A stretch of 64,000 bases of DNA from the NCBI RefSeq assembly GCF_004010155.1, contig NZ_RRYH01000010.1, positions 1 to 64,000 on the forward strand. The letters run 5' to 3'. Below, one piece after another: positions 7,814-17,489 of this stretch (position 1 is the stretch's first letter; every line of letters begins with the position of its first letter). The position numbers were made by a program, and so were the translations under genes. Origin of the DNA: Solirhodobacter olei. GTDB lineage: Bacteria; Pseudomonadota; Alphaproteobacteria; Rhodobacterales; Rhodobacteraceae. Under the pieces are notes generated by a model that worked only from the letters and a program-made list of their open reading frames with translations, was not told the DNA's origin and did not search any database.

Positions 7814-9160
7814 ATGCCCGATACGCTTGAATCCCTTGCCCATGCGCTGCTCGAGGCAGCCACGAAGGCAGGCGCCGATGCCGCCGACGCGCTCGCCGTC
7901 GAGGGCCGCTCGATCTCGGTCGAAACCCGGGCGGGCAAGCTCGAACAGGCCGAACGCTCCGAGGGCGTTGACATCGGCCTGCGGGTGCTGATCGGCCAGC
8001 GCCAGGCCTGCGTCTCCGCCTCCGACACGCGGGCCGAGACCATGGCCGCAATGGCCGAACGCGCCGTCGCAATGGCGCGCGAGGCGCCGGAGGATCCCAA
8101 CATCGGCCTCGCCGACCCGTCCGAGATCGCGCGGGACTGGGATCTCGCCGCGCTCGACCTCGCCGACCCGGCCGCCGAGCCCGCCGCCGCCGCGCTGGAG
8201 GAAGACGCGCTCCGCGCCGAGGCCGCCGCCCGCGCGGTGAAGGGCGTGAGCCAGGTCGACGGGGCGGGTGCCGGCTATGGGCGAAGCGCGCTGCACATCG
8301 CGCTGTCGAACGGCTTTTCGGGCGGGTTCGCGCAGACCTCCCGCTCGCTCTCCTGCGTCGCGATCACTGGCACCGGCACGGGGATGGAGCGGGACTGGTA
8401 CGCCGACGCCCGCACCTACCAGGCCGACCTGATGGATGCAGAAGAGATCGGCCGCCGCGCCGGCGAGCGCGCGGTTTCCCGCGCCGGGGCCCGGAAGCCC
8501 AAGACCGGCGCCTATCCCGTCGTCTATGACGAGCGTGTGGCCGGCTCGCTGATCGGCCACCTGATCGGTGCGATCAACGGCAGCGCCATCGCCCGCGGCT
8601 CCTCCTGGCTGCGCGACGCCCTGGGCGAACAGGTGCTCCCCACCGGCCTGACACTGACCGAGGATCCGCACCGCCCCCGCGTCAGCGGCTCCCGCCCCTT
8701 CGATGCCGAGGGCCTGCCGACCCACGCCCGCAGGATCGTCGATGCCGGCGTGCTGACCGGCTGGACGCTCGACCTCGCCACCGCCCGCAAGCTCGGCCTC
8801 AAGAGCACCGCGAACGCCAGCCGCTCCACCTCTGCCCCGCCCTCGCCCGGGACCTCGAACCTCCTCCTCACCCAGGGGACGCAGACCCAGGCGGAGCTGC
8901 TGGCCGAGATGGGCACGGGGCTTCTGATCACCTCGCTCATGGGCTCCTCGATCAACCCGACGACGGGGGACTATTCGCGCGGCGCCTCCGGTTTCTGGGT
9001 CGAGAAGGGCGAGATTGCCTACCCTGTCAACGAATGCACCGTCGCCGGAAACCTGCGGGACATGCTTAAGACGCTGACCCCGGCCAATGACGGTCGCGAC
9101 TGGCTGTCTCTCGTCTGCCCGTCGCTCCGCGTCGAGGGGCTGACCCTTGCCGGAGAGTGA
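7814..9160 (+). CDS. pmbA: PmbA/TldE family metalloprotease subunit
   Basis: This 448-residue protein of the TldD/TldE (PmbA) family forms the non-catalytic partner in a zinc protease that, in enterobacteria, cleaves microcin B17 and the CcdA antitoxin. The family pattern is complete: N-terminal VETRAGKLEQAERSE, central YPVVYDERVAGSLIGHL, and C-terminal NPTTGDYSRGASGFWVEKGE. No HExxH is seen, which fits TldE rather than TldD. No tldD lies in the window. The gene overlaps cysQ by 14 nt. Confidence 0.93.
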   Translation: MPDTLESLAHALLEAATKAGADAADALAVEGRSISVETRAGKLEQAERSEGVDIGLRVLIGQRQACVSASDTRAETMAAMAERAVAMAREAPEDPNIGLADPSEIARDWDLAALDLADPAAEPAAAALEEDALRAEAAARAVKGVSQVDGAGAGYGRSALHIALSNGFSGGFAQTSRSLSCVAITGTGTGMERDWYADARTYQADLMDAEEIGRRAGERAVSRAGARKPKTGAYPVVYDERVAGSLIGHLIGAINGSAIARGSSWLRDALGEQVLPTGLTLTEDPHRPRVSGSRPFDAEGLPTHARRIVDAGVLTGWTLDLATARKLGLKSTANASRSTSAPPSPGTSNLLLTQGTQTQAELLAEMGTGLLITSLMGSSINPTTGDYSRGASGFWVEKGEIAYPVNECTVAGNLRDMLKTLTPANDGRDWLSLVCPSLRVEGLTLAGE

Positions 9161-9926
9161 CCTCCAGCTCCTGACCCGCGCCGCGCGCGAGGCGGGCCAG
9201 ATCGCCATGGCCCATTGGCGGCATTCGCCGGAGGTCTGGCAGAAGCCCGACGGCGCCGGCCCCGTCACCACCGCGGATATCGAGGCCGACCGCCTGATCG
9301 CTACCGTCCTGCGCTCCGCCCGCCCCGACTACGGCTGGCTTTCCGAGGAAACGGAGGACACCAAGGCCCGGCTCGATACCAAGCGCATCTTCATCGTCGA
9401 CCCGATCGACGGCACGCGGGCCTTCATCCAGGGCGAGGCGGGCTTCGCCCATTCCATCGCGGTCGCCGAAGCCGGCGAGATCACCGCCGCCGTGGTCTTC
9501 CTTCCCGCGCTGGAGCTTCTCTACACCGCCTCCATCGACACCCCGGCAGAGCTGAACGGCGCGCCCCTGACCCCTTCGGCCGTGCATCGGGCCGAGGGCG
9601 CAAGCGTGCTGACCAGCGGCGGCGCACTGGCGGCAGAAAACTGGCCCGGCGGCGTGCCGGACCTGAAGCGCGCCTTCCGGCCGTCGCTCGCCTGGCGGCT
9701 CTGCCTCGTGGCGGAGGGTCAGCACGACGGCCTCGTCACCTTCCGCGACACCTGGGAATGGGACATTGCCGCCGGCGCGCTGATCTGCGCCCGCGCGGGG
9801 GTGACGGTGACCGACGGCACCGGCCAGCCCTTGCGTTTCAACCGGGACTCGCCGCTCGGCCCCGGTGTTCTGGCCGCGCCGCCCGCGCTTCACGCCGATC
9901 TGCTGTCCCGCCGCCTCGGCCACTGA
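9147..9926 (+). CDS. cysQ: 3'(2'),5'-bisphosphate nucleotidase / inositol monophosphatase family
   Basis: A 259-residue Mg-dependent phosphatase. The metal-binding motifs are SEET (near 67-70), DPIDGTRAFI (near 86-95) and WEWDIAAG (near 201-208). CysQ clears the sulfate-assimilation by-product 3'-phosphoadenosine 5'-phosphate. The start appears to be TTG at 9147, with GAGGGG seven bases upstream; the next in-frame ATG at 9207 would remove the first helix. It overlaps pmbA by 14 nt. An inositol monophosphatase activity cannot be excluded. Confidence 0.88.
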   Translation: MPESDLQLLTRAAREAGQIAMAHWRHSPEVWQKPDGAGPVTTADIEADRLIATVLRSARPDYGWLSEETEDTKARLDTKRIFIVDPIDGTRAFIQGEAGFAHSIAVAEAGEITAAVVFLPALELLYTASIDTPAELNGAPLTPSAVHRAEGASVLTSGGALAAENWPGGVPDLKRAFRPSLAWRLCLVAEGQHDGLVTFRDTWEWDIAAGALICARAGVTVTDGTGQPLRFNRDSPLGPGVLAAPPALHADLLSRRLGH

Positions 9927-10001
9927 CACGCGCGACCAGCCCCACGCCCAGCACCGTCCCCCGCGCGCTCCGCAAGCCCCCACGCCCCTGCCGCCCTCGT
10001 C

Positions 10002-10029
10002 TTGACCCGGGGCCGCTTTTGGCTAGGGT
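10002..10029 (+). promoter_or_regulatory. Promoter for the DUF4170-waaA-lpxK operon
   Basis: TTGACC (10002-10007), 16 nt, TAGGGT (10024-10029), with the ATG 30 nt downstream. The same TTGACC-16-TARGGT layout occurs before the epimerase gene at 37234-37261, which supports it as a native promoter type. Confidence 0.55.
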
Positions 10030-10058
10030 CGCGGCCAGATCCCCCAAGGAGCAGAACA

Positions 10059-10304
10059 ATGGCCCAGCGTCTCCATCTCGTCTTCGGCGGCGAACTCGCC
10101 GACCCGTCCAAGAACGTCTTCAAGGACGTCTCGCAGATCCACATCGTCGGCATGTTCCCCGATTACCAGAGCGCCCATGCCGCCTGGAAAGCCGAGGCCC
10201 AGCGGACCGTGGACGACGCCCACATGCGCTACTTCATCGCCCATATCCACCGGCTGCGGGACGAGGAACAGGCCGCCGGCCCGACCGAGGAACTCGGGGC
10301 CTGA
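10059..10304 (+). CDS. DUF4170 family small protein
   Basis: An 81-residue acidic protein starting MAQRLHLVFGGELADPS, with no signal peptide or membrane segment. Rhodobacterales members of DUF4170 commonly sit directly before waaA (kdtA), as here, only 11 nt upstream of waaA. The function is unknown; a role in lipid A/Kdo synthesis is inferred from position alone. AAGGAGCAG at 10046-10054 gives a strong ribosome-binding site. Confidence 0.8.
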   Translation: MAQRLHLVFGGELADPSKNVFKDVSQIHIVGMFPDYQSAHAAWKAEAQRTVDDAHMRYFIAHIHRLRDEEQAAGPTEELGA

Positions 10305-10315
10305 CCCCGACCACC

Positions 10316-11527
10316 ATGCCGCGCCCGGCAGGCCTTTCGCTCTACCTCGCGCTGACCGCCCGGCGCCGGCGCGCCGCGCGGGCCGAGGACGCGGAGCCGG
10401 CCCGTCCGCGCGGGCCGCTGATCTGGCTGCACGTGCCGCGGGCCGAGGGGCTTTCGGCAGCGATGGAGCTGGTCCGCCGCCTGTCCGAGGAACGCGCGCG
10501 GCTGACGATCCTGCTCACCTGCCCCGCCGATCCGCCCGCCCTGCCGCGGCGCGTGCTCCACCGCCCGCCCCCGGTCGAGGATCCGGCCCGGCTCGCCGCC
10601 TTCCTCACCCACTGGCAGCCCGAGGCGATCGCCCAGGTTGGCGGCCCGCTTTCGCCGGTGCTGCTCGCCGGCGCCGGGGCGCAGCGGCCCTTTCACCTGA
10701 TCCAGCCAGACCTGCCCGCGCCGATGCTGCTGCGGCTGATCCCCGGCCTTTCGCGCGGGTTGATGGGGCCCCTGGCGCGCATCCTCGCCCCCCATGCCCA
10801 GGACGCCCGCCGCCTGCGCCGCCTCGCCGGCCCCGGCGCCGCGATCGAGACGCTGGCGCCGCTGGAGCCGGTGCCGGAGGCGCTCCCCTGCAACGACGCC
10901 GAGCGCGAGGCGATGACAGCCCAGCTCGCCGCCCGCCCGATCTGGCTCGTCGCCGGCCTGCCGGAGGCGGAGCTGCCCGCCGTCATCACCGCCCATCGCG
11001 CCGCGCTCCGGCTGGCGCACCGGCTGCTGCTGATCGTGGTGCCCGAGAACCCCGCCGACGGCCCCCGTTTCGCAAGGGCGCTGGCGGAACCCGAAGGCTG
11101 GCTGACCGCCCTGCGCTCCATCGACGAGGAGCTGGGCGAGGAGACCCAGGTCTACGTCGCCGATACCGAGGGGGAGATGGGCCTCTGGTACCGCCTCGCG
11201 CCGATGAGCTTCCTTGGCGGCAGCCTTGCCGGGACGGGCAGCCTGCGCTCGCCCTACGAACCGGCCGCGCTCGGCTCCGCCATCCTGCATGGCCCCCGGC
11301 ACGGCGGGCACGACCCGGCCTTCGCGCTGCTCGCCCGGGCGCACGCCACGCGCGAGGTTCGCTCCGCCGCCGAACTGGGCGAGGCGGTGGGCGATCTTCT
11401 CGCCGCCGACCGCGCCGCGGCGCTGGCGCATGACGCCTGGGCCGCAACCACGGCCGGGGCAGAGGTGACGGACCGCGTTGCCCGGCTCCTCCTTGGCGCG
11501 GTGGAGCCGCCGAAGGACGCGCAATGA
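10316..11527 (+). CDS. waaA: 3-deoxy-D-manno-octulosonate (Kdo) transferase
   Basis: A 403-residue GT30-type glycosyltransferase that adds Kdo to the lipid A precursor at the inner membrane. The C-terminal nucleotide-sugar part is recognisable: [18 protein letters not shown] and [22 protein letters not shown] are WaaA signatures. The N-terminal acceptor domain is diverged: the usual WxHAxSxGE motif reads [13 protein letters not shown], so the catalytic glutamate is probably the E of AEG. It is coupled by a 4-nt overlap to lpxK, the next enzyme class in the same pathway. Confidence 0.88.
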   Translation: MPRPAGLSLYLALTARRRRAARAEDAEPARPRGPLIWLHVPRAEGLSAAMELVRRLSEERARLTILLTCPADPPALPRRVLHRPPPVEDPARLAAFLTHWQPEAIAQVGGPLSPVLLAGAGAQRPFHLIQPDLPAPMLLRLIPGLSRGLMGPLARILAPHAQDARRLRRLAGPGAAIETLAPLEPVPEALPCNDAEREAMTAQLAARPIWLVAGLPEAELPAVITAHRAALRLAHRLLLIVVPENPADGPRFARALAEPEGWLTALRSIDEELGEETQVYVADTEGEMGLWYRLAPMSFLGGSLAGTGSLRSPYEPAALGSAILHGPRHGGHDPAFALLARAHATREVRSAAELGEAVGDLLAADRAAALAHDAWAATTAGAEVTDRVARLLLGAVEPPKDAQ

Positions 11528-12525
11528 CGCCGCCCGGCTTCTGGCAGAACCCGCCCTCCGCGCCGGGCTGGCAGGCCCGGGTGCTGGCGCCTCTCGGCAC
11601 GCTCTATGCAATGGGGACCGCCCGGCGGCTGCGGCAGGGGCCGGGGGAACGCGTCGGCCCGCCGGTGATCTGCGTCGGCAACCTCAACGCCGGCGGCACA
11701 GGCAAGACGCCGACCGCCATCGCGATCGTCGAGCGGCTGAAGGCCCGTGGCCTGACCCCGCATGTCGTGTCCCGGGGCTACGGCGGCAGCCTCACCGGCC
11801 CGACCCGTGTCGACCCCCGCCGCCATCGCGCCGCGGAAACCGGGGACGAGCCACTGCTGCTGGCCGGCTTCACGCCCTGCTGGATCGCCCGCGACCGCGC
11901 CGCCGGCGCCCGTGCAGCGGCGGCCGGAGGGGCAGACATCATCCTGCTCGACGACGGCTTCCAGAATCCCGGCCTCGCCAAGGACCTGTCGCTCGTCGTC
12001 GCCGATGCCGCGCTCGGCTTCGGCAACGGCCGCTGCCTTCCCGCCGGCCCGCTGAGAGAGCCCGTCGCCACAGGCCTCGCCCGCGCCGACCTGATGCTGA
12101 CGATCGGCGGACCCGAAGCGCAGGACCGCTTCACCCGAACCTGGGGCGCCGCCACCGCCACGCTCCCCCGCCTCACCGGCGCGCTGGCGCCGCTGGAGAT
12201 GGGGATCGACTGGCAGGACCACCCCGTCATGGCCTTCGCCGGCATCGGCCATCCGGAAAAGTTCTTCGCCACGCTCCGCAGCCTCGGCGCCCGGCTTCTT
12301 CGGACCGAGGCGCTGGCCGATCACCAGCCCCTCTCCGAAGGCCTGATGCGCCGCCTCGACGCCGAGGCCCGAGCGGCGGGCGCCCAGCTCGTCACCACCG
12401 AGAAGGACGCCGTGCGCCTGCCCGAAAGCTTCCGGATGCGCGTCCTCGCCCTGCCGGTACGGCTTCAGCTTGACGACTGGGCGCCCCTCGACGCGGCATT
12501 GGACCGCATCCTGCCGATCCGCTGA
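11524..12525 (+). CDS. lpxK: Tetraacyldisaccharide 4'-kinase
   Basis: LpxK (333 residues) phosphorylates the 4' position of the lipid A disaccharide at the inner membrane. The P-loop is [14 protein letters not shown] (near 52-65). The hallmark [15 protein letters not shown] (near 140-154) and a C-terminal [10 protein letters not shown] are present. The ATG overlaps the waaA stop. The pair forms the lipid A/Kdo part of the operon. Length and motifs are complete. Confidence 0.95.
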   Translation: MTPPGFWQNPPSAPGWQARVLAPLGTLYAMGTARRLRQGPGERVGPPVICVGNLNAGGTGKTPTAIAIVERLKARGLTPHVVSRGYGGSLTGPTRVDPRRHRAAETGDEPLLLAGFTPCWIARDRAAGARAAAAGGADIILLDDGFQNPGLAKDLSLVVADAALGFGNGRCLPAGPLREPVATGLARADLMLTIGGPEAQDRFTRTWGAATATLPRLTGALAPLEMGIDWQDHPVMAFAGIGHPEKFFATLRSLGARLLRTEALADHQPLSEGLMRRLDAEARAAGAQLVTTEKDAVRLPESFRMRVLALPVRLQLDDWAPLDAALDRILPIR

Positions 12526-12613
12526 GGCCGCACCCGCCGCGGGGGACGACCGGGACCGGGTGCATCGGAAACGCCGCGCAACGTCATCAGGTCAGGGAAA
12601 GGTCCCCCGCCTC

Positions 12614-12943
12614 TCAGTTCAGCTGGAACTGCAGCGGGTAACGGCCGTCCTGAAAATCGCCGAACAGCTCGGGCAGGTCGGGGTGGTCGACCGGCTCGCC
12701 GGTCTCGTCCGGCACCAGGTTCTGCTCCGAGACATAGGCCACGTAGTAGCTCTGATCGTTCTCGGCCAGCAGGTGGTAGAACGGCTGGTCCTTGGAGGGG
12801 CGGCTTTCTTCCGGGATGGCCTGGTACCAGTCCTCGGTATTGGCGAACATGGCGTCCACATCGAAGACGACCCCCCGGAAGGGGTGCTTGCGGTGGCGCA
12901 GAACCTGGCCGATATGATACTTCGCTTGCGTGGCCAACATCAT
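12614..12943 (-). CDS. hspQ: Heat-shock protein HspQ (YccV-like)
   Basis: A 109-residue member of the HspQ/YccV family, first described as binding hemimethylated oriC DNA and later as a Lon-protease specificity enhancer in Salmonella. The core KYHIGQVLRHRKHPFRGVVFDVD and DQPFYHLLAEND is diagnostic. The start at 12943 (MMLATQAKYH) has AGGGGAC upstream; a further in-frame ATG at 12979 adds residues not seen in the family. No clear RpoH-type promoter was identified. Confidence 0.9.
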   Translation of the reverse strand: MMLATQAKYHIGQVLRHRKHPFRGVVFDVDAMFANTEDWYQAIPEESRPSKDQPFYHLLAENDQSYYVAYVSEQNLVPDETGEPVDHPDLPELFGDFQDGRYPLQFQLN

Positions 12944-13064
12944 GAACTTCGTCCCCTGAACTGGTTTACTAATCCTCACGCGTATTCCTGTCCATCCGGC
13001 GAAGTTGAAAAAACCAACGCCGATTGTGGTACGAAACCCGACAGTTACCCTCCTGCCGCCTCAT

Positions 13065-13094
13065 CCGGGTCAGCATTTGACCCGGTCATTGACC
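13065..13094. promoter_or_regulatory. Clustered GGTCA/TGACC palindromes between hspQ and the SLT lipoprotein gene
   Basis: A perfect palindrome with arms CCGGGTCA (13065-13072) and TGACCCGG (13078-13085) directly adjoins a second inverted pair GGTCA (13084-13088) and TGACC (13090-13094). Four half-sites in 27 bp between divergent genes look like a regulator-binding site rather than a terminator. Confidence 0.5.
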
Positions 13095-13182
13095 AAGAAT
13101 TCGCCCCACGTCCGCGACGCGGGCATTCCCTTGCCACCTCATTTTCGTTATTCTTAACACAAAATAAGAATGTGAGAGGCAG

Positions 13183-13761
13183 ATGGGCAAGTTCTTGCGG
13201 GCAGCGCTGCTGCTCACCATTTTGGCATCCTGCGGCTACCGGGCACCGCCGCAGAATCAGGACGACGCCTGCGCGATCGCGCGGGAAAGGCCAGGATACA
13301 TGCGCGACATGATGGCAACGGAACGCCGCTGGGGCGTGCCCGTCGCGGTGCAGATGGCCACGATCTACCAGGAATCCGGCTTCAGGCGCGGCGCGCGCAC
13401 GCCCTACCGCTGGGCGCTCGGGATCATCCCGATGGGCCGGGCGTCCTCGGCGCTCGGCTATGCCCAGGTGCTGAATTCCACGTGGGACGACTACCGATCG
13501 CAGACCGGCCGCTACGGCGCCAGCCGCAAGAACTTCCGCGACGCGTCGGATTTCATCGGCTGGTACATGGACCGCTCCTACCGCCAGGCGGGCATCCCGA
13601 AATCCGATGCGCGGGACCAATACCTGGCCTACCACGAGGGCATCGGCGGTTACCTGTCGCGCAGCTACCGCTCCAAGGGCTGGCTGATCGGGGTGGCAAA
13701 CCGGGTGGAATCCCGCGCCAAGCTGTACAACACCCAGCTTCTGTCCTGCGGCTGGTACTGA
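13183..13761 (+). CDS. Lytic transglycosylase-like lipoprotein (SLT domain)
   Basis: A 192-residue protein whose signal peptide ends in the lipobox LASC (Cys 17), so it is probably a lipoprotein. The SLT-like region has ATIYQESGFRRGARTPYRWALG (near 60-80), where the glutamate of ESGF is the expected catalytic acid, followed by AQVLNSTWDDYR. The fold would cleave peptidoglycan glycan strands. It is monocistronic. A short inverted repeat ATTCTTA/TAAGAAT (13150-13171) lies just before the start. Confidence 0.85.
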   Translation: MGKFLRAALLLTILASCGYRAPPQNQDDACAIARERPGYMRDMMATERRWGVPVAVQMATIYQESGFRRGARTPYRWALGIIPMGRASSALGYAQVLNSTWDDYRSQTGRYGASRKNFRDASDFIGWYMDRSYRQAGIPKSDARDQYLAYHEGIGGYLSRSYRSKGWLIGVANRVESRAKLYNTQLLSCGWY

Positions 13762-13807
13762 GGGCCCGCCGCAGCCTTCCTCCTTCGCCAACCCGCCGGG
13801 CGCGGCG

Positions 13808-14425
13808 CTAGCGGCCCAGCCGCTTCTGCGTCTCGGCGCGGATGTCGAACAGGCTGTCGGGCAGCGTCATCCCGGTCTTCAGCGCCGAAAGCTGCACCTC
13901 GGTCCGCCCGCCGGAGGCATCGGTGATGATCCAGCCCTTCAGCGTGATCGGATCGGCAGCGAAGTAGAGCGCGATCTGCCCGTCGTCGGGATGCGCCGGA
14001 TCCTGCGCCACCACCTCGGTCAGCCCCCCCGGCGTCTCGCGATGCGACACGACCATCTTCGCCTCCCCCAGGTCGATCCGCGGCGCCAGGATCAGCGCCA
14101 GCGGCGTGCGGCCCAGCGGGTACTGCTCCGGCGGCTGGTTCGACTTCGGATCGAAGACCGCAACCGATCCCGCCCCCGCGATTACCAGCGCCTTGTTCGG
14201 CGGGTCGTACTGGAAACGCATCCGGTAGGGCCGGTGGATGAACAGCTCGCCGTTGGAGACGGTCCCGTCGGAATTCTTCTGGGCGAAGGTCGCCTTGGCG
14301 GTGTCGAGCGCGTTGAGATAGGCCGAAATCGCAGGCAGCGGGATCTCGGCGGCGCCTGCCGCGGCGGGGCTTGCCAGCAGGGCGCAAAACAGGGCCACGG
14401 CACAGGCACGAAGGGAACGGAGCAT
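13808..14425 (-). CDS. lolA: Outer-membrane lipoprotein carrier protein LolA
   Basis: LolA (205 residues) ferries lipoproteins across the periplasm from LolCDE to the outer membrane. A signal peptide ends at about ASPAAAGA-AE. The mature part has the beta-barrel pattern with NGELFIHRPYRMRFQYD, characteristic of the family. The start at 14425 is preferred to an ATG at 14431, because GAGG lies 8 nt from it instead of 2. It follows ftsK in the same direction, an arrangement common in Alphaproteobacteria. Confidence 0.9.
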   Translation of the reverse strand: MLRSLRACAVALFCALLASPAAAGAAEIPLPAISAYLNALDTAKATFAQKNSDGTVSNGELFIHRPYRMRFQYDPPNKALVIAGAGSVAVFDPKSNQPPEQYPLGRTPLALILAPRIDLGEAKMVVSHRETPGGLTEVVAQDPAHPDDGQIALYFAADPITLKGWIITDASGGRTEVQLSALKTGMTLPDSLFDIRAETQKRLGR

Positions 14426-14520
14426 GGTCATGGCCTCGATCTAGGGGCGGGGGCGGTCACAATCCATCCCCCACCGGTCACGGCCTGCGGAACACGCGGC
14501 TGGATGGGCGGCGATCCGCC

Positions 14521-17475
14521 CTATTGCTCCGGCACCAGGATCTCGCGCTTACCGACATGGTTCGCCGGCGTCACCAGCCCCTGTTCCTCCATCTGCTCGA
14601 CCAGGCGCGCGGCCTTGTTGTAGCCGATGCCCAGCTTGCGCTGGATGTAGGAGGTGGAGCACTTGCGGTCCTTCAGAACCACCTGCACCGCCTGATCGTA
14701 AAGCGCATCCTCGCCGTCGGTGTTGCCGCCGAGGCCGAGAACCAGGTCGATGTCGTCGGCCTTGTCGTCCTCCGGCCCGTCGACCACGCCCGACATGTAT
14801 TCCGGCGGGCCGAAGCTCTTCAGATGGGTCACGATCTCCTCGACCTCCTCGTCAGAAACGAAGGGGCCGTGGATCCGGGTGATCCGCGCGCCGCCGGCCA
14901 TGTAGAGCATGTCGCCCATGCCGAGAAGCTGCTCGGCCCCCTGCTCGCCAAGGATGGTGCGGCTGTCGATCTTCGACGTCACCTGGAACGAGATCCGGGT
15001 GGGGAAGTTCGCCTTGATCGTGCCGGTGATGACGTCGACAGAGGGCCGCTGCGTCGCCATGATCAGGTGGATGCCCGAGGCCCGCGCCATCTGCGCCAGC
15101 CGCTGGATGCAGGCCTCGATCTCCTTGCCGGCGACCATCATCAGATCGGCCATCTCGTCGACGATGACGACGATATAGGGGATCGACTTCGGCTCGAACT
15201 CCTCGGTCTCGAACACCGGATCGCCCGTATCCTCGTCAAACCCCGTCTGGATCGTGCGCTTGAACATCTCGCCCTTGGCCAGCGCCTCGCGTACGCGGCC
15301 GTTGAAGCCCTCGATGTTGCGCACGCCCATCTTGGACATCTTGCGATAGCGTTCCTCCATCTCGCCGACGACCCATTTCAGGGCCACGACCGCCTTCTTC
15401 GGATCGGTCACGACGGGGGAGAGGAGATGCGGGATACCGTCATAGACGGAAAGCTCCAGCATCTTCGGGTCGATCATGATCAGCCGGCATTCCTCGGGCG
15501 AAAGCTTGTAGAGGAGGCTGAGGATCATGGTGTTGATGGCGACCGACTTGCCCGAGCCGGTGGTACCGGCAATCAGCAGGTGGGGCATCTTGGCGAGGTT
15601 GGCGACGACCGGATCGCCGCCGATGTCCTTGCCGAGCGCCAGCGGCAGCTTCATATGGCTGTCGCCGAAGTCGCGCGCGGCGAGGATCTCGCGCAGCACC
15701 ACCTTCTCGCGGCTGGCGTTCGGCAGTTCGATCCCGATGACCGAGCGGCCCGGCACGGTCGAGACCCGCGCCGACAGCGCCGACATCGAACGGGCGATGT
15801 CATCGGCCAGCCCGATCACGCGGCTGGCCTTCAGCCCCGGTGCCGGTTCCAGCTCGTATTGGGTAACGACCGGGCCCGGGCGGACCGAGACGATCTCGCC
15901 CTTCACGCCGTAGTCGTCCAGCACGCTTTCCAGCATCCGCGCGTTTTCCTCCAGCGCCTCCTGGGAAAGGTAGTGGCGGGTCACGTCGGCGGGGTTGGTC
16001 AGAAGGTTGAGCGGCGGCGCCTCGTACGCGATCCCCTCCGGCGCATCGAAGCGCAGCGCGGGCTGGGCCTCGGCGCGGGCCTGGCGCGAAGGCTGGGCGG
16101 GCTTGGCCGCCGGGGCCTGCACAACACGCCGGGGCTCGGCCTGGGAGGGCAGGAAGCGCGGCGTCTCCTCATAGTCCGGATCAACGTCGTAGGGGTCGAG
16201 CGGCTCGAGCATCTCGTCGGCCGGTTCCTCGGCGAAAAGCGTCGGCTGGGCGGGCGCCTCGCCCGCGGTCACCCGCGGCTGCGGCGGCAGGCCGGTGCCG
16301 GGCCCGCCCCGGCCCATCACGGGCGGCTCCATCCGCGCGGCGGCGGCGGCCGGCGCAGGCGACAGGACGAGCGGCTTCGGTCCGCGGAAGCGCGGCGCGG
16401 TCGGCTCGACCGGCGCCGGGGCCGGGCGGCCGCGGGCGCTGATCGCATGAGCGATGCGGGCGCGGATGCGGTCCTCGCTCGGCGCATCGGACCATTCGTC
16501 CTCGGCGAAGGTCGGCGCCACCTGCTCCGGCTCCGGCGCCGGGCGGCGCTTGAGCGGCGACATGCGGCTGAGGAACGAACCGCGCGCGGGCTGCGGCGCC
16601 GGCGCGGGGGCCGGGGCGGCGGCATAGGCCGGGGCCTCCGCCATCGGCACGGCATGGCGGCGCGCGATCAGCGGCTCGGGCCGGCCATAGCCGTCCTCCT
16701 CGCCACGTCCCAGCGCCGCGTCCATCATCTCGGCCTCGCGCCGCGCGGCCTGCCGGTCGCGGATCGCCGCGGCGGCCTTGACCGAGCCCACCGCCCCGGC
16801 CTGGGCCGCGCGATAGGACCCCGCGGCGCCGTGGCGGGTCATCCGCAGGATCATGTCATAGGTCCGGATCGTGCCGACCAGCAGGAACCGCCCCACCACG
16901 CCCAGTTCCGCCAGATCGAAGCCCAGAACGAAAAGGCTCATGCCGATGAACCCCGCGCCGACCAGGACGGACAGCAGCTTCAGCGACAGCCCCACGCCGA
17001 AGGGCAGCATCCCGATCAGCGTGCCAAGCACGGTGTCGCCGAACAGCCCGCCAAGGCCGAAGGCATGGCCCCAGTCCGCCGCCGGCGTATAGGTCGAGGC
17101 GAAGATCGAGGTCAGCGCCACCGCGATCGGCGCGAAGATCACCCGGTTCATCGCCCGGTCCTCGCCGCGATGGGTGACCAGCCGCGCGCCCCAGGTCAGC
17201 AGCGCCACCGGCACACCCCAGGCACCCATCCCCGCGATGACGACAAGCGGCGAGGCGACGGTGGCGCCCAGCGTGCCCAGAAGGTTCTTCGTCGGCGCAT
17301 GTGTGTCCGACATCCAGCCCGGATCGCCCGGCGCGTAGGACCCGAGCAGGATCACCGCCAGCACCCCGAGCGCCAGCAGCGCGAGGCCGATCAGCTCCTT
17401 GCCGCGCCGTTCCAGCAATGCCTGGGTGTCCTGATCCAGAAGCGGATCGCGCTGCCTCATCTGATAGGATGCCAT
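14521..17475 (-). CDS. ftsK: DNA translocase FtsK
   Basis: A 984-residue septal DNA pump that helps resolve chromosome dimers and clear DNA from the closing septum. An N-terminal domain with four or five membrane segments (about 25-200) is followed by a long Pro/Ala/Arg-rich linker (about 230-480). The RecA-like motor has Walker A GTTGSGKS and Walker [14 protein letters not shown]-terminal winged-helix gamma domain ends in [17 protein letters not shown]. The start MASYQMRQ at 17475 has AGGACGAGG upstream. Confidence 0.97.
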   Translation of the reverse strand: MASYQMRQRDPLLDQDTQALLERRGKELIGLALLALGVLAVILLGSYAPGDPGWMSDTHAPTKNLLGTLGATVASPLVVIAGMGAWGVPVALLTWGARLVTHRGEDRAMNRVIFAPIAVALTSIFASTYTPAADWGHAFGLGGLFGDTVLGTLIGMLPFGVGLSLKLLSVLVGAGFIGMSLFVLGFDLAELGVVGRFLLVGTIRTYDMILRMTRHGAAGSYRAAQAGAVGSVKAAAAIRDRQAARREAEMMDAALGRGEEDGYGRPEPLIARRHAVPMAEAPAYAAAPAPAPAPQPARGSFLSRMSPLKRRPAPEPEQVAPTFAEDEWSDAPSEDRIRARIAHAISARGRPAPAPVEPTAPRFRGPKPLVLSPAPAAAAARMEPPVMGRGGPGTGLPPQPRVTAGEAPAQPTLFAEEPADEMLEPLDPYDVDPDYEETPRFLPSQAEPRRVVQAPAAKPAQPSRQARAEAQPALRFDAPEGIAYEAPPLNLLTNPADVTRHYLSQEALEENARMLESVLDDYGVKGEIVSVRPGPVVTQYELEPAPGLKASRVIGLADDIARSMSALSARVSTVPGRSVIGIELPNASREKVVLREILAARDFGDSHMKLPLALGKDIGGDPVVANLAKMPHLLIAGTTGSGKSVAINTMILSLLYKLSPEECRLIMIDPKMLELSVYDGIPHLLSPVVTDPKKAVVALKWVVGEMEERYRKMSKMGVRNIEGFNGRVREALAKGEMFKRTIQTGFDEDTGDPVFETEEFEPKSIPYIVVIVDEMADLMMVAGKEIEACIQRLAQMARASGIHLIMATQRPSVDVITGTIKANFPTRISFQVTSKIDSRTILGEQGAEQLLGMGDMLYMAGGARITRIHGPFVSDEEVEEIVTHLKSFGPPEYMSGVVDGPEDDKADDIDLVLGLGGNTDGEDALYDQAVQVVLKDRKCSTSYIQRKLGIGYNKAARLVEQMEEQGLVTPANHVGKREILVPEQ

Positions 17476-17489
17476 GCCGTGCCTCGTCC

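Noticed and set aside
14506-14521. GGGCGG-CGAT-CCGCCC hairpin at the ftsK stop as a terminator
   Set aside because: No U-tract follows on the minus strand, and lolA lies downstream in the same orientation within 100 bp, so the genes are probably co-transcribed.
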